The notes: generated by a model not told the origin, from the letters alone. Counted from the stretch's first letter, positions 1 through 7,943 are shown. The stretch is 7,943 nt of DNA from Shewanella sp. (GCA_004195335.1 SDWK01000561.1:1-7943); one strand, 5' to 3'. Numbers and translations: made by a program.

Positions 1-29
1 ATTCATAAGGTTATACGATGCATTTAACA

Positions 30-41
30 GTTTACGTAAAC
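30..41. repeat. Perfect 12-bp palindrome upstream of gltB
   Basis: GTTTAC is followed directly by its reverse complement GTAAAC, giving a 12-bp perfect palindrome about 165 bases before gltB and about 90 bases before the best promoter candidate. Its size and symmetry suit a dimeric regulator. No regulator can be named from the sequence alone. It could equally serve a gene lying to the left of the window. A 12-bp palindrome also arises by chance now and then, so confidence is low. Confidence 0.3.
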
Positions 42-131
42 ATCACCTAATGAGTGTCGCGTATTAAACGGCAGAAACGACTGTTATTTTATGCAATCTT
101 TTGATTTGACCTTTTATCATTCTGACGGTAA

Positions 132-160
132 TTTGGATGGTTCGGGTGAATATCTATACT
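132..160 (+). promoter_or_regulatory. Candidate sigma-70 promoter of gltBD
   Basis: The -10 candidate TATACT (155-160) matches the TATAAT consensus at five of six positions. A weak -35 candidate, TTTGGA (132-137), lies 17 bases upstream. Transcription would start near 167 and leave a leader of about 40 bases before the gltB start codon. A better -35-like hexamer, TTGACC at 106-111, has only a poor -10 (TAATTT at 129-134) at the right spacing. The weak -35 suggests that an activator may be needed. In E. coli the gltBDF promoter depends on Lrp, but I could not identify an Lrp or IHF site here with any certainty. Confidence 0.4.
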
Positions 161-206
161 AATTAACCCCGAGTAGTATTTAGTTGAAGTTTTAGGGAGT
201 TTTTGT

Positions 207-3200
207 ATGAGCTTATATCACCCCAGTTTCGAACGGGATAATTGTGGTTTTGGACTAATAGCCCAAATGGACGGTGAACCAAGCCATCGAATAGTAAGAA
301 CGGCAATACATGGCTTGGATCGCATGAAGCATCGTGGTGGCATCGCCGCCGATGGGCGCACAGGTGACGGCTGCGGATTGTTAATGCAACTTCCGATCAA
401 ATTCTTCGAAGCTATGGCTGCCGAAAATGATTGGCACTTAAGTCGCAAATTTGCCGTGGGCATGTTTTTCCTCAGCCAAGATGAGAAGCTCGCCGATGAA
501 GCTAAAGTCTTATTAGAACTAGAATTACAAAAAGAGACCCTAAGCGTTGCTGGATGGAGAAAGGTCCCCGTTAATCCCGATGTACTGGGACCGATAGGTA
601 AGAAGAGTCAGCCACAGATTTTTCAGGTACTCATTAATGCTCCCATTGGCTGGCGAGAGAAAGATCTTGAACGTCGCCTCTACATGGCAAGACGTCGTTT
701 AGAACAACAACTACTCCACGATAAAGATTTCTATATTGCTAGCTTATCGGGCCAAGTCATTGTCTATAAAGGCTTGATGATGCCTGCCGATCTCCCTGAA
801 TTTTACTTAGACCTTGCCGATATCAGGCTACAGAGCTCTATCTGTCTTTTCCATCAAAGATTTTCTACCAATACATCACCTAAGTGGCCACTAGCACAAC
901 CCTTCAGATATCTGGCCCATAATGGTGAAATAAACACGATCACAGGCAACAGACAGTGGGCACGTGCTCGTGCATACAAGTTTAACGCCCCTCTGCTGCC
1001 CGATCTCCAGCAAGCCGCGCCTTTCGTCAACGAAACTGGCTCAGACTCCTCATCACTCGATAACATGCTTGAGATGCTTTTAGCGGGCGGCATGGATCTA
1101 TATCGAGCCATGCGCCTACTGATACCACCAGCGTGGCAGAGTAACCCTGAAATGGATGAAGAGCTCAAAGCCTTCTACGATTTCAACTCTATGCATATGG
1201 AGCCTTGGGATGGTCCTGCTGGTATCGTGATGACCAATGGTCGACATGTGGCCTGTGCAGTTGATCGAAATGGTTTGCGTCCATCGCGCTATGTGATCAC
1301 CAAAGACAGAATCCTGACCCTAGCCTCAGAAGTAGGGATCTGGGACTATGCCCCTGATGAGGTTGTAGAGAAGGGTCGTGTTGGCCCTGGTGAACTCTTA
1401 GTTCTCGACACCTTAAACGGTCAGCTCTACTCATCATTTGAGATTGATAACGATCTTAAACGACGTCACCCCTACAAAGAGTGGATGGCCAAGAACAGCC
1501 AGACACTGACTCCGGCCGAAGAGATGCCCAAAGAGGAACTCGGGGTATGTGAATTCAGCGACGCTCAGCTGCTGCAATATCAGAAACATTTTGGTTACTC
1601 ACGTGAGGAGCTTGAACAGGTTATATGGGTACTAGCCCATAAAGGCGAAGAAGCAACGGGTTCCATGGGGGATGACACCCCGATGGCCGTACTGTCTAAG
1701 AAATCCCGCACCGTCTATGACTATTTCAGACAGAAATTTGCCCAGGTCACTAATCCGCCTATCGATCCTCTCAGAGAAAAGCATGTGATGTCGCTCTCGA
1801 CCTGTGTCGGCCGCGAGCAGAATCTATTCAATGAAACTACCGGTCATGCTTATCGGGTGATGTTTAATTCGCCGGTATTGCTCTTTAGCGACTTCAACCA
1901 GCTATTGGCGCTGGACTCGACCTATTATCGAGCCAATACGGTAGATCTTAACTATGACTTAAGTGAAGGGCTGGAAAATGCGATAACACGCATCTGTGAT
2001 GAAGCCGAAAGATTGGCTCGCACAGGCACGACTCTCCTGATCTTATCAGACCGAGCCACGGCAGACTCAAAACAGGTTATCCCTGCAGCCATGGCCGTGG
2101 GCGCAGTTCAACATGTTCTGGTTGATAAGAGTCTACGTTGTGACACTAACATCATCGTTGAAACGGCTTCGGCACGTGACCCTCATCACTTCGCCGTATT
2201 GCTAGGCTTCGGAGCAACGGCGATCTATCCCTATTTAGCCTATGAGTCCATCTCGGCACTCGCTAAACAGAATAATGTCTCAGACACGGGTCAGCTACTA
2301 CTCAACTTCCGTCACGGGATTGACAAGGGCCTAAGAAAAATCATGTCCAAGATGGGCATCAGCACCGTCTCTTCCTATCGCTGTTGTCAGCAATTTGAAG
2401 CTATTGGTCTAGCGACGAATGTGGTCGATTTGTGCTTCAATGGTGTGATAAGTCGTATCGAGGGCGCAGGCTTTACAGAGCTTGAACAAGATCAGGTTTT
2501 ACTCCACAAGTTGGCATTTCGTGCCCATCAGCCTCTGTCTCAGGGTGGACTGCTTAAATATGTGGAAGGCGGCGAATACCATTGCTTTAACCCAGATGTG
2601 GTCAATACGCTGCAGGCTAGTCTAAAAGAGAAAGACTACCCTAGTTATAAGAAGTTTACTGAGCTTGTCGATAACCGCCCTATCGCGACACTACGAGATC
2701 TTATCGCAATCAAGGGAGAGCTTGCCCCGGTTGAACTCGATAGCGTCGAATCTGCCGAGTCGCTCTATCCTAGATTTGATAGTGCTGCCATGAGTATTGG
2801 CGCCCTAAGTCCGGAAGCTCATGAGGCGTTAGCCGTAGCGATGAACCGACTCGGTGGTCGCTCAAATTCTGGTGAAGGCGGAGAAGATCCGGCCCGTTTT
2901 AACTCTGAACGTAACTCCAAAATCAAACAGGTTGCCTCGGGACGTTTTGGGGTCACAGCTCACTACCTGATGAATGCTGAAGTGTTACAGATTAAGGTCG
3001 CACAAGGGGCAAAACCAGGTGAAGGCGGCCAACTACCGGGCCATAAAGTCAGTGTCGAGATCGCGGCTCTGCGTAATGCAAGACCAGGGGTGACACTCAT
3101 CTCGCCACCGCCTCATCATGATATCTACTCGATTGAAGATCTGGCTCAACTGATATTTGACTTAAAACAGATCAACCCAAGCGCCATGGTCTCGGTCAAA

Positions 3201-4655
3201 CTCGTGTCTGAACCTGGTGTGGGTACTATCGCAACGGGTGTGGCAAAAGCCTACGCCGATATGATCACCATCTCAGGCTATGATGGTGGAACAGGTGCCA
3301 GCCCCATCACTTCGGTTAAATATGCCGGCAGTCCATGGGAACTGGGTCTGGCCGAAGTGCACCAGTCTCTGGTTGAAAATGGGCTCAGACACAAGATACG
3401 TCTACAGGTCGATGGCGGATTAAAAACCGGACAGGACGTGCTAAAAGCCGCTCTACTCGGCGCCGAAAGTTTTGGTTTTGGTACCGTCCCTATGATTGCC
3501 CTTGGCTGTAAATACCTGCGAATTTGTCACTTAAATAACTGCGCCACAGGTGTCGCAACGCAGAACACTCAACTGAGAAATGAGCATTATCACGGGCTTC
3601 CAGAGCGCGTCATGACCTACTTTGAATTTGTGGCAAGAGAGATCCGTGAAGGCATGGCCGCACTCGGTGTCACACAGTTTGAAGACCTTGTCGGTCGCAG
3701 CGAATGGTTAACCACGCTTGAAGGTCAAACCTCAAAGCAACAGGGATTAGATCTTAAACCCATTTTATATACCCCAAAAATACCTGAAGGTAGTGCAAAA
3801 ACATGGCGAGAGCTTAACCAGACCTTAGATAAAGGTGAGCTCAATATTAAGCTGCTCGACAAGGTACGGGATGCTGTGGTTGCGGGTGAATCCATTCAAG
3901 CCAGATTTAATATCAATAACACCGACCGCTCGGTGGGGGCATCGCTTTCTGGCTTTATCGCAAAAACGGTAGGCAAAGAGGGTGCGAAGCAGCCAATTAA
4001 AATAAGTTTCAACGGCAGTGCGGGACAAAGTTTCGGTGTCTGGAACAGCCCGGGACTCGAACTGACCCTATGCGGTGACGGTAACGACTATGTAGGCAAA
4101 GGCATGTCTGGTGGCAAGATCACCATACACCCACCCTTAGGCAGCATGTTCCAGAGTGAGCGCTCCGCCATTATTGGTAATACCTGTCTCTATGGCGCAT
4201 CTGGGGGCAAAATGTTTGCTGCAGGTACGGCCGGAGAGCGATTCGCCGTACGTAACTCAGGTGCCACCGCCGTGGTTGAAGGCGTAGGAGACAATGGTTG
4301 TGAGTATATGACCGGAGGTGTGGTGCTGGTGTTAGGCAGGACCGGCGTTAACTTCGCAGCGGGTATGACTGGTGGCTTTGCTTATGTATTTGACCGATTC
4401 GGCCATTTCCATCGCCGGGTGAATACAGAATTGGTCGACACCCAAAAAGTCGACTCCCCTATCCACCAGCGACACTTAAAAGGCTTGATCGAGGAACACT
4501 TAGCCGAAACTGGCAGCGAGCATGCAAAGATGTTGTTGGTCGATTTCGAGTATTGGATCGATTGTTTCGTCTTAATAAAACCTAAGAGTGTGTCAGTCTC
4601 AGATCTATTAAAGCTCGAGCAATCACAGCCAGAATTAGCCGTAGTAGCGGGGTAA
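207..4655 (+). CDS. gltB: Glutamate synthase (NADPH) large subunit
   Basis: This is the alpha subunit of cytoplasmic NADPH-GOGAT, which converts glutamine plus 2-oxoglutarate to two glutamates in ammonia assimilation. It has 1482 residues, close to E. coli GltB. The domains run in the usual order. First is a class II glutamine amidotransferase (about 13-430), with HQRFSTNT at 216-223 and AHNGEINT at 237-244. Cys13 follows a short propeptide and should become the N-terminal nucleophile after processing. A central linking domain follows (roughly 440-760). The FMN synthase barrel (about 780-1150) has SNSGEGGEDP at 886-895, AKPGEGGQLPG at 935-945 and a CX5CX4C site for the 3Fe-4S cluster (Cys1101, Cys1107, Cys1112). 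The C-terminal GXGXG beta-helix domain covers about 1240-1430. The start is supported by AGGGAG at 194-199, seven bases before the ATG, and by the propeptide length. No frame damage is seen. It is co-transcribed with gltD. Confidence 0.98.
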   Translation: MSLYHPSFERDNCGFGLIAQMDGEPSHRIVRTAIHGLDRMKHRGGIAADGRTGDGCGLLMQLPIKFFEAMAAENDWHLSRKFAVGMFFLSQDEKLADEAKVLLELELQKETLSVAGWRKVPVNPDVLGPIGKKSQPQIFQVLINAPIGWREKDLERRLYMARRRLEQQLLHDKDFYIASLSGQVIVYKGLMMPADLPEFYLDLADIRLQSSICLFHQRFSTNTSPKWPLAQPFRYLAHNGEINTITGNRQWARARAYKFNAPLLPDLQQAAPFVNETGSDSSSLDNMLEMLLAGGMDLYRAMRLLIPPAWQSNPEMDEELKAFYDFNSMHMEPWDGPAGIVMTNGRHVACAVDRNGLRPSRYVITKDRILTLASEVGIWDYAPDEVVEKGRVGPGELLVLDTLNGQLYSSFEIDNDLKRRHPYKEWMAKNSQTLTPAEEMPKEELGVCEFSDAQLLQYQKHFGYSREELEQVIWVLAHKGEEATGSMGDDTPMAVLSKKSRTVYDYFRQKFAQVTNPPIDPLREKHVMSLSTCVGREQNLFNETTGHAYRVMFNSPVLLFSDFNQLLALDSTYYRANTVDLNYDLSEGLENAITRICDEAERLARTGTTLLILSDRATADSKQVIPAAMAVGAVQHVLVDKSLRCDTNIIVETASARDPHHFAVLLGFGATAIYPYLAYESISALAKQNNVSDTGQLLLNFRHGIDKGLRKIMSKMGISTVSSYRCCQQFEAIGLATNVVDLCFNGVISRIEGAGFTELEQDQVLLHKLAFRAHQPLSQGGLLKYVEGGEYHCFNPDVVNTLQASLKEKDYPSYKKFTELVDNRPIATLRDLIAIKGELAPVELDSVESAESLYPRFDSAAMSIGALSPEAHEALAVAMNRLGGRSNSGEGGEDPARFNSERNSKIKQVASGRFGVTAHYLMNAEVLQIKVAQGAKPGEGGQLPGHKVSVEIAALRNARPGVTLISPPPHHDIYSIEDLAQLIFDLKQINPSAMVSVKLVSEPGVGTIATGVAKAYADMITISGYDGGTGASPITSVKYAGSPWELGLAEVHQSLVENGLRHKIRLQVDGGLKTGQDVLKAALLGAESFGFGTVPMIALGCKYLRICHLNNCATGVATQNTQLRNEHYHGLPERVMTYFEFVAREIREGMAALGVTQFEDLVGRSEWLTTLEGQTSKQQGLDLKPILYTPKIPEGSAKTWRELNQTLDKGELNIKLLDKVRDAVVAGESIQARFNINNTDRSVGASLSGFIAKTVGKEGAKQPIKISFNGSAGQSFGVWNSPGLELTLCGDGNDYVGKGMSGGKITIHPPLGSMFQSERSAIIGNTCLYGASGGKMFAAGTAGERFAVRNSGATAVVEGVGDNGCEYMTGGVVLVLGRTGVNFAAGMTGGFAYVFDRFGHFHRRVNTELVDTQKVDSPIHQRHLKGLIEEHLAETGSEHAKMLLVDFEYWIDCFVLIKPKSVSVSDLLKLEQSQPELAVVAG

Positions 4656-6071
<1,416 letters not shown>

Positions 6072-6099
6072 TCCTACAACCCTTTTGCTTGTGATTTTT

Positions 6100-6125
6100 G
6101 CGCATCGAACGATGCGCTTTTTTTT
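6100..6125 (+). terminator. Intrinsic terminator of gltBD
   Basis: GCGCATCG (6100-6107) and CGATGCGC (6110-6117) are exact reverse complements. In RNA this gives a seven-pair, GC-rich stem closed by a GAAC loop. Eight T residues follow at once (6118-6125). It begins 28 bases after the gltD stop, and no gene lies between. The bases just before the stem are T-rich rather than A-rich, so it should act on the plus strand only. It separates the gltBD operon from the kinase gene downstream. Confidence 0.93.
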
Positions 6126-6233
6126 GCCCGTTGAAAATAATTAAAATAATCCTACTGAATGCTAAGACCAATGGGCATTAGAATATCAATACTCTTTGGC
6201 ATAGCAGCCAGACAGAAAATACACATCGCAAGC

Positions 6234-6259
6234 TAAAATGAACCATGTGGTTCGTTTTA
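6234..6259. promoter_or_regulatory. 26-bp inverted repeat upstream of the kinase gene
   Basis: The arms TAAAATGAACCA (6234-6245) and TGGTTCGTTTTA (6248-6259) flank a central TG. They are complementary at 11 of 12 positions, and the exception is a T/G pair that still wobbles in RNA. The repeat ends 60 bases before the ATG at 6320. Two readings are possible. It may be an operator, perhaps for the winged-helix domain encoded just downstream. Or it may be a two-way intrinsic terminator, because the stem is flanked by A residues on one side and T residues on the other. The strong terminator at 6100-6125 already ends gltBD and no converging gene is visible, so I lean to an operator. Confidence 0.5.
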
Positions 6260-6319
6260 CATGCTAAGCTTTCATCTTAATCACAGCCTCAGTGAAACTC
6301 TACACGTATATTCGATCCT

Positions 6320-7531
6320 ATGAACAAACTTAGCCGAAATGAAAGACTGACAGTCATCCTAAAGCTGCTCAGCGAACATAAAATCTTATCAAATGCACAA
6401 TTAGCCAAGTTGCTTCAGGTGACGCCAAAGACCATTCGTTGTGATCTAGTGCATCTGGAACAGGAAAAGCAAGTGATAAGGACTCATGGCGGTGTACAAC
6501 GCTCTGCTGAATTCGATGCCGATAAATATTGTCTGGATAGCTTACTGTCTCAGTTAACTACCAGCAGCGCCTTATCAGATCTTATGACCCAGAGCCTCAT
6601 AAACGATGGGGTCAACAAGATGAAAAACAAGATTTTTATACTAGGTTCCTTTAACGTCGACATCGTCGCCAAACTGGATCGCTTCCCACAACCGGGCGAG
6701 ACTCTGCATTCGCTGGACAATACTATCGGCGCGGGCGGCAAGGGGGCAAACCAGGCCTATGCCGCGGCTAAGGTAGGGGCCAACGTCACCTTCATGACCA
6801 AAATAGGCAAAGATCAATTCAGCCATTTTGCCAAAGAGCACCTGGCTGGCACAGGGATAGACAATACGATTATTGTCGAATCTGAGACCAGTCCAACGGG
6901 AAATGCACTGATCTATGTCTGCGAGCAGACGGGCGAAAATATGATAGCCGTGCATTCGGGGGCCAACACCTGCATCACTCAGGAAGAGATATTGCAAGCC
7001 GAGCAACATATGGTCGGCGCAAATCTGTTTTTGACGCAACTCGAGAACAATATCGACGCCATAAAACAATCCATGATGATTGCCCGTAACCATGGGGTCA
7101 AAGTGGTACTCAATCCGGCGCCATATCATGAAAGTACGCCAGAGTTATTAGAGTTCGTGGATGTTATCACGCCAAACGAGACCGAAGCCTCGTTAATGAC
7201 GGGGATCGAGGTCACCGATCTCAGCAGCGCCAAACTGGCGGCAAAGAAGATCAATCAGATGGGCGTTGGAACCGTCGTCATCACTCGAGGTTCCCAAGGC
7301 GTGCTCCTGTATGAAAATGAACGTTTCATGGAGATTGCAGCCATAAAATGTGTCGTCACCGACACCACTGGTGCCGGCGATGCCTTTAACGGCGCCTTGG
7401 TCGCCCGACTCGTCAAAGGTGAGACTCTGCTCGACGCCGGTAAATACGCCAACGCATACGCCTCTCTGGCCGTCGAACGTGAAGGTGCGGCCAATATGCC
7501 CGATGCAAGCTTGGTTACCGCACGACTGTAA
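6320..7531 (+). CDS. DeoR-type winged-helix / ribokinase (PfkB) fusion
   Basis: The 403-residue protein has two parts. Residues 1-60 form a DeoR-family winged helix, with the helix-turn-helix near 23-47 (VTPKTIRCDL at 34-43) and the typical RTHGGV ending at 54-59. Residues 101-403 form a complete ribokinase-like PfkB kinase of 303 residues, close to E. coli RbsK. GSFNVD (109-114) and GGKGAN (139-144) correspond to the sugar-binding segments, and LNPAP (264-268) and TPNETEA (284-290) are conserved. DTTGAGD (348-354) holds the anion hole, likely potassium ligands Asp348 and Thr350, and catalytic base Asp354. D-ribose is the likeliest substrate, but a related sugar or nucleoside is possible. The start at 6320 is forced, because an in-frame TGA lies at 6293-6295 with no start codon between. 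No clear ribosome binding site precedes it. Residue 41 is Cys where DeoR proteins usually have Arg. No transporter gene is nearby. The protein may couple kinase activity to gene control; that is inference. Confidence 0.9.
   Translation: MNKLSRNERLTVILKLLSEHKILSNAQLAKLLQVTPKTIRCDLVHLEQEKQVIRTHGGVQRSAEFDADKYCLDSLLSQLTTSSALSDLMTQSLINDGVNKMKNKIFILGSFNVDIVAKLDRFPQPGETLHSLDNTIGAGGKGANQAYAAAKVGANVTFMTKIGKDQFSHFAKEHLAGTGIDNTIIVESETSPTGNALIYVCEQTGENMIAVHSGANTCITQEEILQAEQHMVGANLFLTQLENNIDAIKQSMMIARNHGVKVVLNPAPYHESTPELLEFVDVITPNETEASLMTGIEVTDLSSAKLAAKKINQMGVGTVVITRGSQGVLLYENERFMEIAAIKCVVTDTTGAGDAFNGALVARLVKGETLLDAGKYANAYASLAVEREGAANMPDASLVTARL
6608..6622 (+). promoter_or_regulatory. Possible internal translation start for free kinase
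   Basis: GGGG (6608-6611) lies eight bases before an in-frame ATG (6620-6622, codon 101 of the fusion). The protein from that ATG begins MKNKIFILGSFNVD, which is how a stand-alone ribokinase begins. The position matches the domain boundary exactly. The Shine-Dalgarno match is modest, so use of this start is a hypothesis. It could instead be the fossil start codon of a kinase gene that later became fused. Confidence 0.35.
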
Positions 7532-7551
7532 GCCAGCCTAAGTTTGACGAC

Positions 7552-7590
7552 AGGCAGTGTTATGAGTTCTTAGAGCTATAACGCTGCTTT
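7552..7590 (+). terminator. Probable terminator of the kinase gene
   Basis: The arm GCAGTGTTAT (7554-7563) pairs with ATAACGCTGC (7578-7587) over ten positions with one G-U wobble. The stem extends outward by two weaker pairs. It extends inward, after one wobble pair and a bulged A, through GTTC (7566-7569) and GAGC (7573-7576) with a TTA loop. It starts 20 bases after the stop codon and no gene follows closely. The T run after the stem is short (TTTATCTCTC), so termination may be weak or may use Rho instead. Confidence 0.5.
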
Positions 7591-7612
7591 ATCTCTCATC
7601 AGCGACTTGTTT

Positions 7613-7630
7613 ACTTGTCCGATAACAAGT
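7613..7630 (+). repeat. Short hairpin after the kinase terminator
   Basis: ACTTGT (7613-7618) and ACAAGT (7625-7630) form a perfect six-pair stem around a six-base loop, followed by TTTC. A second copy of ACTTGT at 7605-7610 could compete for the same downstream arm. It may be a back-up terminator or chance. The stem is short and its GC content is low. Confidence 0.25.
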
Positions 7631-7924
7631 TTCAAATCTCTTTTTAGTGGACTCATTGAGCTATGCTGTTCTCTGTTTGGATTATTTAGAAGCATGGCCA
7701 GAATTTTACTTATCACCTGCCGTGGGCTAATGTGCAATCACTTCTGTGACACAGCACAAGTATATCCCTATAGCTTCGGCCGTAACATCCGTGTCACGGA
7801 CGGTCACAGCCGCGTTTACACTTGAATGTTTATCTCTTCGATTTGAGTTTAAAGGTCATCTGTGATTACCGAGGGAGCCTGACGGAATAAAAGCCAAGCG
7901 ACTTTGTCGTTCACTATATAGTCT

Positions 7925-7943
7925 CTGTCTCTTATACACATCT
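7925..7943. other. Untrimmed Tn5 mosaic-end (Nextera) adapter
   Basis: The last 19 bases read CTGTCTCTTATACACATCT, which is the synthetic Tn5 mosaic end used in Nextera-type library preparation, without a mismatch. The native Tn5 outside and inside ends differ from this hybrid, so it is not a natural transposon end. It sits flush with the end of the window. These bases should be trimmed, and 7924 taken as the last base that could be genomic. Confidence 0.97.

Larger units (their letters stand above)
7532..7924. other. Non-coding stretch between the kinase gene and the contig end
   Basis: I see no convincing gene in these 393 bases on either strand. The longest open frame (7607-7825, plus strand) would need a TTG start without a ribosome binding site and gives a Cys- and Phe-rich sequence that resembles no family I know. 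The stretch holds two hairpins just after the kinase gene, listed separately. It also has short palindromes at 7744-7754 (CTGTG-A-CACAG), 7788-7800 (TCCGTG-T-CACGGA) and 7913-7922 (ACTATATAGT), and a six-pair hairpin with a TTT loop at 7897-7911. It may contain the control region of a gene beyond the contig end, or the tail of a converging one. Confidence 0.6.

Noticed and set aside
18..50. Ten-codon leader peptide (MHLTVYVNIT) with AAGG seven bases upstream.
   Set aside because: It lies upstream of the best gltB promoter, has no run of Glu or Gln codons, and has no attenuator-like structure after it.
2..67. Frame open from the left edge to TAA at 65-67 (ends ...LRKHHLMSVAY), as the tail of an upstream gene.
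   Set aside because: It has only 21 codons, no recognisable sequence, and AT-rich DNA gives such frames by chance. Sequence to the left is needed.
218..1168. Open frames on the minus strand inside gltB, of about 80 and 104 codons.
   Set aside because: They are antisense to highly conserved amidotransferase coding sequence, and their predicted proteins resemble no family. Similar antisense frames inside gltD and the kinase gene were rejected for the same reason.
6126..6176. Long-range pairing of GCCCGTTG (6126-6133) with CAATGGGC (6169-6176) as a riboswitch-like leader.
   Set aside because: It is one eight-pair helix with a wobble around a 35-base loop, just past a strong terminator, with no further conserved architecture that I recognise.
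6500..6622. A frameshifted or broken DeoR gene next to a separate ribokinase gene.
   Set aside because: The frame runs without a stop from the winged helix into the kinase, and the kinase is in the same frame. There is no sign of a disrupted sensor domain in other frames.
7745..7760. CRP binding site beginning TGTGA at 7745.
   Set aside because: At the required six-base spacing the second half-site reads ACAAG instead of TCACA, matching only two of five positions.
7607..7825. A 72-codon plus-strand frame as a small membrane protein.
   Set aside because: It needs a TTG start with no Shine-Dalgarno, overlaps the hairpin at 7613-7630, and its later half is not protein-like.
7925..7943. A natural Tn5/IS50 end, suggesting an insertion sequence at the boundary.
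   Set aside because: Natural IS50 ends differ from the mosaic end at several positions. The perfect match to the engineered hybrid, flush with the contig end, points to a library adapter.

Overview
The window is ordinary gammaproteobacterial chromosome. Protein sequence style and moderate base composition suggest a Shewanella-like marine member of the Alteromonadales; this is inferred from the proteins, not proven. The last 19 bases are not genomic. They match the synthetic Tn5 mosaic-end (Nextera) adapter exactly, so the window ends at the end of an unfinished draft contig.

Positions 1-206 are the leader of the glutamate synthase operon. They hold a perfect 12-bp palindrome (30-41), a plausible sigma-70 promoter (132-160) and a good ribosome binding site (194-199). 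gltB (207-4655) and gltD (4662-6071) follow, six bases apart, and encode the large and small subunits of NADPH-dependent glutamate synthase (GOGAT). GltD takes electrons from NADPH through FAD and 4Fe-4S clusters. GltB passes them through its 3Fe-4S cluster to FMN, where ammonia released from glutamine is added to 2-oxoglutarate. A strong intrinsic terminator (6100-6125) closes the operon.

A 248-base intergenic region (6072-6319) then carries a near-perfect 26-bp inverted repeat (6234-6259) that looks like an operator or a two-way terminator. Next is the most interesting gene (6320-7531). It is a complete PfkB/ribokinase-family kinase with a DeoR-type winged-helix DNA-binding domain fused to its N-terminus. 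The linker has the length and some of the character of the start of a DeoR sensor domain. An in-frame ATG with its own possible Shine-Dalgarno sits exactly at the domain boundary (6620), so a free kinase might also be made. No ribose transporter or other sugar gene lies in the window, so the substrate and regulon cannot be read from context.

Positions 7532-7924 hold no convincing gene. They contain a terminator-like hairpin just after the kinase gene, further short hairpins and palindromes, and then the adapter. I found no RNA genes, CRISPR arrays, insertion sequences or evident new multi-gene system.
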